64,000 nt of DNA, from the NCBI GenBank assembly GCA_013298145.1, contig JAAFJO010000003.1:310001-374000 (forward strand). Reading direction: 5' to 3'. Under the pieces are notes generated by a model. It did not search any database. It was not told the origin of the DNA and saw only the letters and a list, made by a program, of their open reading frames with translations. Position numbers and translations under genes: made by a program. The stretch comes from Betaproteobacteria bacterium (GTDB lineage Bacteria; Pseudomonadota; Gammaproteobacteria; Burkholderiales; Casimicrobiaceae). Below are positions 26,366 to 35,580 of the stretch, in pieces (the first letter of the stretch is position 1; the number at the start of each line of letters is the position of its first letter).

Positions 26366-28096
26366 ATGCCAATGTTGAACAATCCCTCTGAAAAGTATGC
26401 TGCGTACAAACCCTTTGCGTTTGCTGATCGCACGTGGCCAAATAAAACGATCACCAAACCGCCGATCTGGCTCGCCACGGATTTGCGCGATGGCAACCAG
26501 TCGCTGATTGAGCCGATGGATGTAGAGCGCAAAAAGAAAATGTTTGCGCTGAACGTACGAGTTGGGATCAAAGAAATCGAAGTGGGGTTTCCGTCTGCTT
26601 CGCAAACCGATTTTGATTTCGTGCGCTTCTTGATCGAGCAGAAGCAAATCCCTGATGATGTATGGATCCAGGTGCTTTCACCTGCACGTGAGGCGTTTAT
26701 CGAGAAGACTTTCGAATCGCTGAAGGGCGCAAAGCGCGCGATCTTTCATCTTTATCACGCCACCGCGCCTGTCATGCGAAACGTCGTGTTTGGATTGTCG
26801 CAAGACGAAGTGATCGCGCAAATGACGATTCCACATGTGCGTCAGGTAAAGGCGCTGATGAAGCAGCACCCGGAAACCGCCTGGCGCTTCGAGTTTTCGC
26901 CGGAGATGTTTTCGAACACTGAGATGGATTTTGTTAAGCGCGTGATCGATACGGTGGTCGATGAGTTTGGCGCGACAGCGGATAACAAGGTCATCATCAA
27001 TTTGCCCACGACTGTAGAGAACGTGACGCCCAATTGCTACGCGGATCAGATTGAGTGGATCGCGCGCAATGTGAAGCATCGCGAGGCCATCCTCATTTCG
27101 CTCCACCCGCACAATGATCGCGGCACGGGAACCGCTGCGGCCGAGCTTGCGTTGATGGCGGGTGCGGACCGCGTAGAAGGCTGCTTGTTTGGCAACGGTG
27201 AGCGCACGGGTAACGTTGATATCGTGAACCTCGCGCTCAATATGTATTCGCAGGGATTGCATCCTAACCTTGATTTCAGCGACATTGACGAGATCAAGAG
27301 AACGGTGGAGTACTGCAACCAAATTCCTGTGCATCCGCGCCATCCGTATGCGGGGGACTTGGTTTACACGAGCTTCTCAGGCTCTCACCAAGACGCGATC
27401 AAAAAAGCGTTTGCAAACCGCGAGCAGCAGGTTGCAAAAAATCCACACACGATTTGGGATATGCCCTACCTGCCAATTGACCCGATGGATGTGGGCCGCA
27501 GTTATGAGGCAATCATTCGCGTGAATTCGCAATCGGGCAAGGGTGGCATCAGCTATCTTCTGCAAAGCGAATACGGTGTAGACCTGCCGCGCCGCATGCA
27601 AATCGAGTTTTCGCAAGTCGTTCAGCAGGTGATGGACACCACAGGCAAAGAAATGACTGCGGATGACATCTGGAACATCTTCGATAGCGAATACCTTTCG
27701 CGCGGCATGCCCTACAAATACATTGCGCACAAACTCGCTGAGGATTCGTCGAAGCCTGAGGCGGTGGAGGTGTCGACCGACGTGAGCGTGTATGGGGCGA
27801 AGCACAGTGCAAAGGGCATTGGCAATGGGCCGATCGATGCGTTTGTGGCGGCGATTGCCGAGGAAATTCACGCGCCAGTGAAGGTGATGGATTACCACGA
27901 GCACTCCATCGGTCAAGGCGCAAACGCAACGGCGATCACCTACATCGAAATGCGTGTAGGGGACGGCCCAACGCTGCATGGCGTCGGCATGGACTCAAAC
28001 ATCGTTACTGCATCGTTCAAAGCGATTCTGAGTGGGCTCAATCGCGATGCCGCACGGATGACCAACACAGCGGCGGCGGCACACGCTGGCAAATAG
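26366..28096 (+). CDS. leuA: 2-isopropylmalate synthase (long, type II form)
   Basis: The 576-residue enzyme condenses acetyl-CoA with 2-oxoisovalerate in the first committed step of leucine synthesis. It has the [13 protein letters not shown] catalytic segment near residue 41, the [20 protein letters not shown] metal-site signature near 250, [12 protein letters not shown], and a C-terminal leucine-binding regulatory domain (about 430-576). The length and N-terminal extension match the type II (actinobacterial/yeast-like) form also seen in many Burkholderiales. GAAGGTG is a good ribosome site. Feedback inhibition by leucine is expected from the C-terminal domain. Confidence 0.93.
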   Translation: MPMLNNPSEKYAAYKPFAFADRTWPNKTITKPPIWLATDLRDGNQSLIEPMDVERKKKMFALNVRVGIKEIEVGFPSASQTDFDFVRFLIEQKQIPDDVWIQVLSPAREAFIEKTFESLKGAKRAIFHLYHATAPVMRNVVFGLSQDEVIAQMTIPHVRQVKALMKQHPETAWRFEFSPEMFSNTEMDFVKRVIDTVVDEFGATADNKVIINLPTTVENVTPNCYADQIEWIARNVKHREAILISLHPHNDRGTGTAAAELALMAGADRVEGCLFGNGERTGNVDIVNLALNMYSQGLHPNLDFSDIDEIKRTVEYCNQIPVHPRHPYAGDLVYTSFSGSHQDAIKKAFANREQQVAKNPHTIWDMPYLPIDPMDVGRSYEAIIRVNSQSGKGGISYLLQSEYGVDLPRRMQIEFSQVVQQVMDTTGKEMTADDIWNIFDSEYLSRGMPYKYIAHKLAEDSSKPEAVEVSTDVSVYGAKHSAKGIGNGPIDAFVAAIAEEIHAPVKVMDYHEHSIGQGANATAITYIEMRVGDGPTLHGVGMDSNIVTASFKAILSGLNRDAARMTNTAAAAHAGK

Positions 28097-28110
28097 ATCA
28101 GCTATCACGT

Positions 28111-28140
28111 GCTAGCCCCAATTCAATATGGGCTAGCTTT
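28111..28140 (+). terminator. Terminator downstream of leuA
   Basis: An 8-bp stem (GCTAGCCC with GGGCTAGC) with an 11-base loop is followed by a short T-rich stretch. It lies 15 bp after the leuA stop and before the convergent DUF3047 gene. Confidence 0.55.
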
Positions 28141-28216
28141 CGTAAAAATAATTTGTCGAAATAAGCTGTTTTGATGCTTCGGCCCTGCTTGAAGTTTGGC
28201 CAGCGTGAAGTTGTTG

Positions 28217-29041
28217 TTATTTTTCGGTGAGGCTGATGTCGCCAAATCTGGCCGACGCGGTTTCACCGGTGTTGTCTGTGTCAACCATGATTGCGATTCC
28301 AGAGATACGTGTCGGTTCGTCGCCGAACGCACGCTTGTAATCCGAATAAACGTCGCGCTCGAAGTTCCTCCACTTTCCGACAGATGCCGGATCTGCATCG
28401 ACCACGATTTTCTTTACACGCGCCGTGAACGGGCTCGCGATGACCTCATTCAACTTCGCTTTGTGGGTGAAGACATAAGCGAGCGCTGCGCGAGGCGGAA
28501 TCTCGCCATAAAGTGATTTAAACACCGCGTTTTCTGCGCGCTCACGGAACGTGGAACGCGCTGGATCGCTAGCGAAGGTGACGTAAACACGCGCTACATA
28601 GTCATCGCCATCTTTTGTGCGCGGATCGCTGGATTCGATCAAGTTGCCTACTTTCCACTGCCAGCGCAGTTGATGCATCTGCTTTGTGTCCACATCCAGG
28701 CGAATGCCGAGCGCTGCCGCAGCGCTCTGCGCTTTCGCCTCCACGACGACGCGTTGTGTTTCGGCGTCCATGACTGCCGCGTATTGAGTTGTTTTTCGAA
28801 CACCGCGCAGAGGCTGAAACGTCCACGCGGAGAGTTCCGCACCCGGCTTGACGGATGAAAAGAGGGGGATAACGGCGCTCGTAAACTTTGGCGGTTGCGT
28901 TGATAAAAGCGTCGCGGTGTTTGCAGCGCCGGGCGCTGAACCGGGAACGTTTGGCCCTCCCTCGGACGCAAACAAGCGCGAGGTTGGCAACGAAGCACCG
29001 ACAATAATTGCCACCCACACGAAAGAAGCTTTTCTCTGCAT
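28217..29041 (-). CDS. DUF3047-family exported protein
   Basis: The 274-residue protein has an N-terminal signal peptide (SFVWVAIIVGASLPTSRLFA). The rest matches the DUF3047 pattern: a WTFQPLRGVRKTTQY start, a LRWQWKVGNLI strand, DDYVARVYVTF, RNFERDVYSDYKRAFGDEP and a GIAIMVDTDNTGETASARFGD-like end (split here as two segments around the Asp-rich turn). Function of the family is unknown; a periplasmic lectin-like fold is likely. It lies 73 bp downstream of the DUF547 gene on the same strand. Confidence 0.75.
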   Translation of the reverse strand: MQRKASFVWVAIIVGASLPTSRLFASEGGPNVPGSAPGAANTATLLSTQPPKFTSAVIPLFSSVKPGAELSAWTFQPLRGVRKTTQYAAVMDAETQRVVVEAKAQSAAAALGIRLDVDTKQMHQLRWQWKVGNLIESSDPRTKDGDDYVARVYVTFASDPARSTFRERAENAVFKSLYGEIPPRAALAYVFTHKAKLNEVIASPFTARVKKIVVDADPASVGKWRNFERDVYSDYKRAFGDEPTRISGIAIMVDTDNTGETASARFGDISLTEK

Positions 29042-29114
29042 GACGAAATCATCTCACGAACGCCCGCTTGGGATGCGCTACCCTGTGTGACGTCACCTGC
29101 GCGAATCCAAATCG

Positions 29115-29924
29115 CTACCTGCGATCGTTCAGATTCCAGTCATAATCAAGATAGGCGATCGCTAGCTTGCCCGAACGAATTTCACTTCGAACAGCGGCGT
29201 CGTCCGTTAGAGCATCAGCGTATTTCGCGAGCGTAGTTTCAAGCGAATTGAACCCTTTGTGCCCTTTGGTGAAGTCTTTCTTATACCAATCGAAAATCTT
29301 GCTCACTTCAAGTTTCTTCGTTTCCGCGTTGTAGCGATTGCGCGAGCGATCCGAGAAGAAGCGGCGCATGCCATCGTCGAGCTGACTATCTAGTTTCTCA
29401 GCGGTGAACGACTCGTTTCGCAACATCGGACAGCCGATCGAAGCGCAGACGACGGCCACGTGAATACGCGGATCATTGAAGACGCCCTCCGCGCGGATCA
29501 TGTCGTGTTCAACGTTATCAAGTGTGAGCTCGCGCCCGAAGAGCTTGACGAACTTGATCGACCACGGCTTCGTGAACGTACCGCCAAGCTCCCGAATTGA
29601 TTTCAAGTTCGGATATTTTGTGAGGATGAGTTCAATCGTCGCCGCGTTATAGACGTTGATCAGAAACGCAAGCTGCTGCGGTTTATTCCACGCGTTGTAG
29701 TTTGCTTCGGGAACGGCAGCGGCCGAATCTAGGTACTGCTTCAAGAGCGCGCGATCTTGTGCGAATCCGCGGTATGAGACTTGCGACGCATTGCCATTGG
29801 AAATGTAGGTGACATGCTTCTTAAGGAGTTCATCCCACGCGCGGTGAGCGTGATCAAACTGCGCGAAAACAGTCGCAGATGTGAATGCAGCGAATAATGC
29901 GAGAAACTTCAGAAAATAATTCAT
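29115..29924 (-). CDS. DUF547-family exported protein
   Basis: The 269-residue protein starts with a signal peptide (YFLKFLALFAAFTSATVFAQ). The mature domain shows the DUF547 hallmarks: QLAFLINVYNAATIELIL near residue 90, a segment with RIHVAVVCASIGCP near 160, and a WYKKDF motif near 210. The domain is widespread and is thought to resemble a papain-like or transglutaminase-type fold, but activity is unproven. I start it at the ATG at 29924, which overlaps the stop of the TVP38-reductase fusion by one base (TAATG), implying translational coupling. Confidence 0.8.
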   Translation of the reverse strand: MNYFLKFLALFAAFTSATVFAQFDHAHRAWDELLKKHVTYISNGNASQVSYRGFAQDRALLKQYLDSAAAVPEANYNAWNKPQQLAFLINVYNAATIELILTKYPNLKSIRELGGTFTKPWSIKFVKLFGRELTLDNVEHDMIRAEGVFNDPRIHVAVVCASIGCPMLRNESFTAEKLDSQLDDGMRRFFSDRSRNRYNAETKKLEVSKIFDWYKKDFTKGHKGFNSLETTLAKYADALTDDAAVRSEIRSGKLAIAYLDYDWNLNDRR

Positions 29925-32077
29925 TATGAACGCTCCCAAGCGTGGAATTTCTTGACCCATTCGAGGAGTTTCGTGGGTTGATGGTTACGCTTCCAAACGC
30001 CTGCAGCAAATTTGTTTGCCTCCCCGAGCGTCGGGTATGTATGAATCGTGCCGAGAATCTTGTTGAGCCCGATCCCGTACTTCATTGCGGTCACATACTC
30101 GACCAAGATGTCGCCCGCGTGATCGCCAACAATGGTTGCGCCCAGAATCGTGTCTTTGCCAGGTATGGTGATAACTTTTACAAAGCCATGCGCTTCGCTA
30201 TCGGCAATCGCGCGATCAAGATCGTCGATACCGTACACCGTTACTTCATGCGGAATGTTTTTCTCTTTGGCTTCTGATTCCGATAGGCCCACGCGCGCCA
30301 CTTCCGGATCGGTAAACGTCGCCCACGGGATCACGCGGTAATCCGCTTTAAATTTCTTGAAGCGACCGAAGAGGGCGTTCACCGCCGCGAACCACGCTTG
30401 ATGTGCGGCGGTGTGCGTGAATTGATACGGACCTGCCACGTCGCCACAAGCAAAGATGTTCGGGAAAATCGTTTGCAAATAGTCGTTCGTCTCAATCGTT
30501 TTATTCTGACGCGTGGGAATGCCGAGCTCTTCCAGACCGAAGCCCGTGACGTTCGCGGTGCGGCCGACGGCGACGAGGATTTCGTCGAAGGCGATGCGAA
30601 CATCTTTGCCTTCAAATTCGCAAATCAGGATCTTCTCGCCGTTCTCAACGATGACTTGCTTCGCTTTATGCCCCGTGAGCACAGCGACGCCTTCTTCTTT
30701 GAAGCGCTTGGTAACGATGTCCGAAACTTCCGGGTCTTCGCGAATCAGAATGCGTGGCATCATTTCGACTTGCGACACTTTCGCTCCGAAGCGCGCAAAG
30801 CATTGCGTAAGCTCAGAGCCAATCGGTCCGCCACCTAACACCACCAAACGCTTCGGCAGTTCGCGCAAATTCCAAACGGTATCGCTCGTCAAGTAACCGG
30901 CTTCTTTCAACCCTGGAATCGGCGGCACAAACGGGCGCGCGCCCGAAGCGATCACGATGTTTTTTGTCGTTAGCGTTTTCTTCGAGCCGTCTTCGAGCAC
31001 GACGTCAACTGTCCACGGCGAGGTAATCGTCGCGCTACCCGTCACGCAATCAACGCCGAGTGAGGTGTAGCGTTCGATCGAATCATGCGGCTCGATCTCG
31101 CCGATCACGCGATGCACGCGATCCATCACCTGACCGAAATTCCACGTTGCGCTTGCGCTCTCAAACCCGAATTCTTTAGCGCGTGACATGTGCGACAAGA
31201 GCTTCGCAGACCTAATCAGCGCTTTCGATGGGACACAGCCTGTATTAAGGCAATCACCGCCCATTTTGTGTTTTTCGACTAATGTGACTTTCGCCTTCAC
31301 TGCCGCAGCTATATAGGACGTGAAAAGTCCTGCTGATCCAGCGCCGATCACCACGACGTTGTTGTCGAACGACTTTGGTTTCAAGTGAGCCCACTTCGCG
31401 TAGACCTTACGACCTTGTAGCCAGTCGAGCACTTTCTTCGCAATGATCGGGAAAATACCCAACAGCGCAAAAGAGCCGAGGATGGCCGGCGACAAGATGC
31501 CCTTGAGCGACGTGATTTGCGCAAGCTGCGTTCCCGCGTTCACAAACACGGCGGTGCCAGCCAGCATGCCAATCTGACTTACCCAATAAAACGGCAACGT
31601 CTTGATCGGCGTGAGCCCCATCACGAGGTTCACCACGAAGAACGGGAAGAGGGGTACCAGACGCAGTGCGAATAAATAAAACGGCCCGTCTTTTGCAACG
31701 CCTTCGTTAATTGGCTTCAGCCGCTCGCCGAACTTCGACTGCACGTAGTCTCGCAGCAAGAACCGCGACGAGAGAAACGCAAGCGTTGCGCCAATCGTCG
31801 AGGCGAACGAAACGATCAACAGCCCCTGCCAGAACCCGAAAATCGCGCCCGCCACGAGGGTCAAAATCGCAGCCCCCGGCAGCGAAAACGCGGCGACCGC
31901 GACGTAGGTGCCGAAAAAGAGGAGCGCGCTTTGCAGCGGATTTGCCGCGACATGAGCGGCGAGCGTTGCTTGCTGCGCCTTAAAGTAATCGAGCGTTAAA
32001 AATCGCCCGAGGTCGAAGGTGAAAAACGCAACGAGCGCGGCCACGATCAGCGCGACAATCACAATTTTCGATTTCAT
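29924..32077 (-). CDS. TVP38/DedA-like membrane domain fused to FAD-dependent disulfide reductase
   Basis: Residues 1-230 of this 717-residue protein are a TVP38/TMEM64 (VTT) membrane domain with five or six helices and the FSLPGAAILTLVAGAIFG motif. Residues about 237-717 are a pyridine nucleotide-disulfide oxidoreductase of the lipoamide dehydrogenase/mercuric reductase group, with VVIGAGSAGLFTSYIAA, the redox-active GGDCLNTGCVPSKAL, the NAD(P) site VVLGGGPIGSELTQCFARFG, CGDVAGPYQFTH and a dimerisation domain. Such fusions are known in proteobacteria, but the substrate is not established. The gene leads a coupled unit with the DUF547 gene. Confidence 0.88.
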   Translation of the reverse strand: MKSKIVIVALIVAALVAFFTFDLGRFLTLDYFKAQQATLAAHVAANPLQSALLFFGTYVAVAAFSLPGAAILTLVAGAIFGFWQGLLIVSFASTIGATLAFLSSRFLLRDYVQSKFGERLKPINEGVAKDGPFYLFALRLVPLFPFFVVNLVMGLTPIKTLPFYWVSQIGMLAGTAVFVNAGTQLAQITSLKGILSPAILGSFALLGIFPIIAKKVLDWLQGRKVYAKWAHLKPKSFDNNVVVIGAGSAGLFTSYIAAAVKAKVTLVEKHKMGGDCLNTGCVPSKALIRSAKLLSHMSRAKEFGFESASATWNFGQVMDRVHRVIGEIEPHDSIERYTSLGVDCVTGSATITSPWTVDVVLEDGSKKTLTTKNIVIASGARPFVPPIPGLKEAGYLTSDTVWNLRELPKRLVVLGGGPIGSELTQCFARFGAKVSQVEMMPRILIREDPEVSDIVTKRFKEEGVAVLTGHKAKQVIVENGEKILICEFEGKDVRIAFDEILVAVGRTANVTGFGLEELGIPTRQNKTIETNDYLQTIFPNIFACGDVAGPYQFTHTAAHQAWFAAVNALFGRFKKFKADYRVIPWATFTDPEVARVGLSESEAKEKNIPHEVTVYGIDDLDRAIADSEAHGFVKVITIPGKDTILGATIVGDHAGDILVEYVTAMKYGIGLNKILGTIHTYPTLGEANKFAAGVWKRNHQPTKLLEWVKKFHAWERS

Positions 32078-32270
32078 TTTGCCGCCTTCGCTATTTGCCT
32101 GTCTTGGTTCAATTCGGACACGTTCGCAAGAAAGTTACACGGAATTCACCGCGACGAATGTCACGAGCTCACTCCAAATTAGCCCGCAACAGCCAATCGC
32201 GGCATTTTTTGTGGCGATTCGGCGTTCACCATTGCCTTCCCACCTGACTGGGTAGGGTCAAACTTGCTCT

Positions 32271-34274
32271 GTGAATCATACGCTTCGTGTCATGGGCTTT
32301 TGGGGAAGGGTATGTCAGCAAGCGATGAAGCGCGAGTCAGCATGCGGTGATCGAGCGCGCCTGGTGCGCATGCCTATTCGCCACAAATTTGCCGCACAAA
32401 CCCGCGCCGCACTGCTTCCGCGGGCTCAACAGTGTTTCCAAGACAAGAAACCGCCGGTATGCTCGCAAGAGGCATCTCTGGGGGTTAGAGCTGTGATTGC
32501 GCAATCGCTGAGGTTTGGCGACGCCGACCTGCACGTCGAAACTGCAACTGTTATGTTCGTTGACATCGTCGAATCGGCGATGTTGATCGAAGCAGATGAA
32601 CTCACTGCTGTCCGCCGTTTCATCGGTCTCATTCAACGCTGCAGCATAGAGGCGGCTTCGTTTGGCGGAAGCGTGCTCGAGCGGCGTGGTGACGGCATGC
32701 TGATTCGATTTGCAGGCGCGCGAGATGCCTGTGCCTTCGCGATTCGCTGCCACGCGCTTGCTAAGGAGGAAAGCTGGATTGCCGCGGATCTTTTGCCAAT
32801 TCAGTTCCGAATCGGTATCAACGAAGATGCGGTAATCACCGATGGCGAAGCGTTGTTTGGAGCCGCGTTGAACCGAGCGGCTCGGGTCGCCGCCCTCGCG
32901 CTTCCAGGTACGACACAAGTTGTCCAACGTGTTCGGGAACAATTGACTGAAGGCATCGACGGACGATTCGAAGATTTTGGGTTCGCCCACGTGAAGCATG
33001 AACGCTTGCCGATACGAACGTTTGCGGTACGACCGACCGATGAGATAGTGTGCGCGCCGCCCGCCACAGCGTTCGAGGATCTCCGGGCAAGGATCGCTGT
33101 GTTGCCACCCGAGATCGTGGCAGGCGGTAGCGGAGATCTGCGCTTGCGGCAGGTCTACTGCAATTCCCTGGTATCGCTGCTGTCCCGCTCGCTCGCGCTC
33201 CGCGTTGTAAGTAAAGAGACAATGTCCGCATTGATTGGTCGTGCAAATGCGATTGACCTCGCGCGTGATTCTTTGCGATGCGAATACATCGTCAGCTCAC
33301 AAATGGCAATCAGCGCTAGCACTTGTGTGCTTCATGTGCAATTACACGGCAGTCAGCCGCGGGCAGTTCTTTGGCAATGCAGCTTTAACGTTTCGATTGC
33401 TGCGTTACTCGAGCCCGATTGTGTCGCTGTTGCGGAGGTCGCCGCAAAAGCGCTCGATTTCGCAGCAGCTCAGCAGCTGATCCGCTTGAACTACGAGCGG
33501 CTACCCAATATTGAAAGCCAAGGGCTTTTGCTGGCAGGAGTGGGGCTTCTCCACCGTCAACACAAGGTGGATTTTGAGAAAGCAAAAGAAATCTTCGAGC
33601 ATCTCGCAGAGCGACACCCTAAGAATCCACTTCCCTACACATGGCTCGCAGCGTGGCGCGTTTTTAACGTGACGCAGAGTTGGTTCAACGACTTTGAAAC
33701 TGAATCGAGAATCGCAGTAAGCTATGCGGAGCGAGCGCTTGATTTGAATGCTGAAGCGCCCCTGGCACACAGCGTACGCGGACTGGTTGCGACCAACTTT
33801 GAGCGTCAGTTCGACGTCGCTGAACGCCATTTTGAAAGCGCCCTCAAGGTCGATGACTGCGATGCGATGGCCTGGCTTCATCGCGGAGTTTCCAACGCAT
33901 TTATTGGGGACGGGGACGTTGCTGTGAAGTACACCACCGAAGCGCGTCGATTGTCGCCGCTGGATCCGTGGCGCTATTACTTCGATTCCCTGGCGGCAAG
34001 CGCCGCGTTCGCAGCCGCCGACTACAAGCTTGCGGTCGAGTGTGGCCTCGCTTCATTGCGCGCTAACCGATTTCATCTCTCGACCCTGCGTGTCCTGGCG
34101 ATGTCATACGCTGAGTTGGGCGACCAAAAAGCTGCTTGCGCCTATTTGGAACGTGTACTTGTGGCAGAACCAACACTCACCGTTTCGCGCTATCTCCAGC
34201 GAAGCCCTTCAGCGGGTAGCCCGATGGCAATGAAATGCGCGAATGCGCTCCGCAAGGCGGGTCTGACCGAATGA
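32271..34274 (+). CDS. Class III adenylate/guanylate cyclase-like protein with TPR region
   Basis: The 667-residue cytoplasmic protein has a class III cyclase domain at residues about 90-260. The first metal aspartate lies in VMFVDIVESA (Asp98), the second in RRGDGMLIRF (Asp141), and ALNRAARVAALALPGTTQV supplies the Asn/Arg transition-state pair. The residue usually Lys before GDG is Arg, so nucleotide choice is uncertain. A linker follows (260-390), then a helical TPR-like region (about 395-660). The GTG at 32271 is taken as start; ATGs at 32292 and 32322 are possible. It is the first gene of a four-gene unit and is 28 bp before the NGF-repeat gene, so it may be the signalling or sensing part. 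Confidence 0.82.
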   Translation: MNHTLRVMGFWGRVCQQAMKRESACGDRARLVRMPIRHKFAAQTRAALLPRAQQCFQDKKPPVCSQEASLGVRAVIAQSLRFGDADLHVETATVMFVDIVESAMLIEADELTAVRRFIGLIQRCSIEAASFGGSVLERRGDGMLIRFAGARDACAFAIRCHALAKEESWIAADLLPIQFRIGINEDAVITDGEALFGAALNRAARVAALALPGTTQVVQRVREQLTEGIDGRFEDFGFAHVKHERLPIRTFAVRPTDEIVCAPPATAFEDLRARIAVLPPEIVAGGSGDLRLRQVYCNSLVSLLSRSLALRVVSKETMSALIGRANAIDLARDSLRCEYIVSSQMAISASTCVLHVQLHGSQPRAVLWQCSFNVSIAALLEPDCVAVAEVAAKALDFAAAQQLIRLNYERLPNIESQGLLLAGVGLLHRQHKVDFEKAKEIFEHLAERHPKNPLPYTWLAAWRVFNVTQSWFNDFETESRIAVSYAERALDLNAEAPLAHSVRGLVATNFERQFDVAERHFESALKVDDCDAMAWLHRGVSNAFIGDGDVAVKYTTEARRLSPLDPWRYYFDSLAASAAFAAADYKLAVECGLASLRANRFHLSTLRVLAMSYAELGDQKAACAYLERVLVAEPTLTVSRYLQRSPSAGSPMAMKCANALRKAGLTE

Positions 34275-34302
34275 CGCTTCACAATTTATCGAGGGGATCG
34301 CA

Positions 34303-35568
34303 ATGCTCAATGGTTTTAACGGCTTCAACGGGTTCAATGGTTTCAATGGATTTAACGGCTTCAATGGATTCAACGGATTCAACGGATTTAACGGGTTCAA
34401 TGGCTTCAATGGATCGGGTCCTGTAAGCGCGGGTTTTTCGCTAACAAACTCTGGTTCACTTGCTGCGGCCCTGATTCAGACAACCGCTGCCACAGTGAGC
34501 GCGGCAGAAGCAAATGATCTTGCTTTGCGTGGATTTGGATCAGTGTGGGCACCCGTTGATGGTGCGCCGCCCGAGCCTCGCAAGCTTGGCGATATGGACA
34601 AACTTCGGCAGCGAGATGCGCTCACGCGCTCCCACCTCGCCACACTGGAATTGACAAGTTGCGTCGGGTTTGCCCCAAGAGTTGGTGCATCGCAAAACGC
34701 TCCGTGTCCTTGCGCGATACTGCTAAGAGAAAATCCAGCAAGCGCGGCAGTTGAGTGGGTGTTAATTTCCGCGCCGTCCATCGACTTTTTTTCTGGGCGG
34801 CACACTATCGGCCGCTCAGATCGAAAGATCTGTGAACTGGACCGAGTATTCGCGTGGTCGCGCCAACGTAACGATCGGATCGGCGAGATACTCACCCAAA
34901 TGCCGCCACAGTTTGCCTACTGGTCTACGATGCTCGGCATCTCGCCAGAAGTCGCTCCGCGCTTTTATGAGTTGCTCGCAATATCGCTGAATTTTGCGAT
35001 GCTCCTGACGCAGCAGCTTAAGTTTCATCTCGACGTTCCGCGTCCCGTTGAAATGTCGCCCCTGGTTCAGCCGATCATCACCACGCCGTCGTATAGCACC
35101 TTTCCGAGCGGTCATGCAGTTGAGGCCTATGTATTCGCGCTTATCGCATCAAAGTTGTTCTCGCAGGCGTTGGAGTCCCGCACCGACAACGTAAAGCGGG
35201 TGTTGTTTAGGTTCGCTCGCCGTGTCGCCGAGAATCGTGTTGTGGCGGGTCTCCATTTTCCGATTGATGCGTTGCCTTCTTACGTGCTCGCCGAAGCCGT
35301 ATCGGAATTGATCTTCGCCCGCGCAGCGATGGACCCAACAGCCACAGTAGATCGGCATCACTTCGAAGGCAAACGCCTTGAGGTCTCGCACGAAGTTGAT
35401 CCAGCTTCGGTGTATTCAACCGACTGGTCAGCGTTCGCGGGTGGGCAGAAGCAAATCGCGAGTCGAGCTCGATTATTTGATTGCGTGGAGAAGAGTTCAG
35501 TGCTGAGGTTCCTATACGGAGAGGCGTTGAAAGAAATTCGTTTTAAATGTCAACCGAATCAGCGCTAA
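34303..35568 (+). CDS. PAP2/vanadium haloperoxidase-like protein with N-terminal NGF repeats
   Basis: The 421-residue protein begins Met-Leu and then eleven exact Asn-Gly-Phe triplets (residues 3-35) ending in NGS. A low-complexity linker leads to an alpha-helical domain carrying the complete PAP2/haloperoxidase signature: KFHLDVPRP (Lys240, Arg247), FPSGH (His271) and NRVVAGLHFPID (Arg312, His318, Asp322). These residues bind phosphate or vanadate, so the enzyme could be an acid phosphatase-like hydrolase or a vanadium-dependent haloperoxidase. There is no signal peptide or membrane segment, unlike lipid phosphatases. GAGGGG provides a good ribosome site. The spacing to the subtilase is 12 bp. 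Confidence 0.85.
   Translation: MLNGFNGFNGFNGFNGFNGFNGFNGFNGFNGFNGFNGSGPVSAGFSLTNSGSLAAALIQTTAATVSAAEANDLALRGFGSVWAPVDGAPPEPRKLGDMDKLRQRDALTRSHLATLELTSCVGFAPRVGASQNAPCPCAILLRENPASAAVEWVLISAPSIDFFSGRHTIGRSDRKICELDRVFAWSRQRNDRIGEILTQMPPQFAYWSTMLGISPEVAPRFYELLAISLNFAMLLTQQLKFHLDVPRPVEMSPLVQPIITTPSYSTFPSGHAVEAYVFALIASKLFSQALESRTDNVKRVLFRFARRVAENRVVAGLHFPIDALPSYVLAEAVSELIFARAAMDPTATVDRHHFEGKRLEVSHEVDPASVYSTDWSAFAGGQKQIASRARLFDCVEKSSVLRFLYGEALKEIRFKCQPNQR
34309..34407 (+). repeat. Eleven 9-bp units encoding (Asn-Gly-Phe)11
   Basis: Each unit encodes NGF, but the codons vary: AAT/AAC, GGT/GGC/GGG/GGA and TTT/TTC are mixed without a regular order. The peptide is perfectly periodic while the DNA is not, so the protein sequence rather than recent slippage appears to be maintained. 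Confidence 0.95.
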
Positions 35569-35580
35569 AGCGAGGCTTTC

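Noticed and set aside
26678..27343. Minus-strand frame of 221 codons inside leuA
   Set aside because: It is antisense to the catalytic domain of leuA and has no ribosome site or recognisable domain.
34303..34426. NGF tract as a phase-variable microsatellite
   Set aside because: The codons differ between units, so the DNA is not uniform enough for slippage, and the unit length is a multiple of three, which cannot shift the frame.
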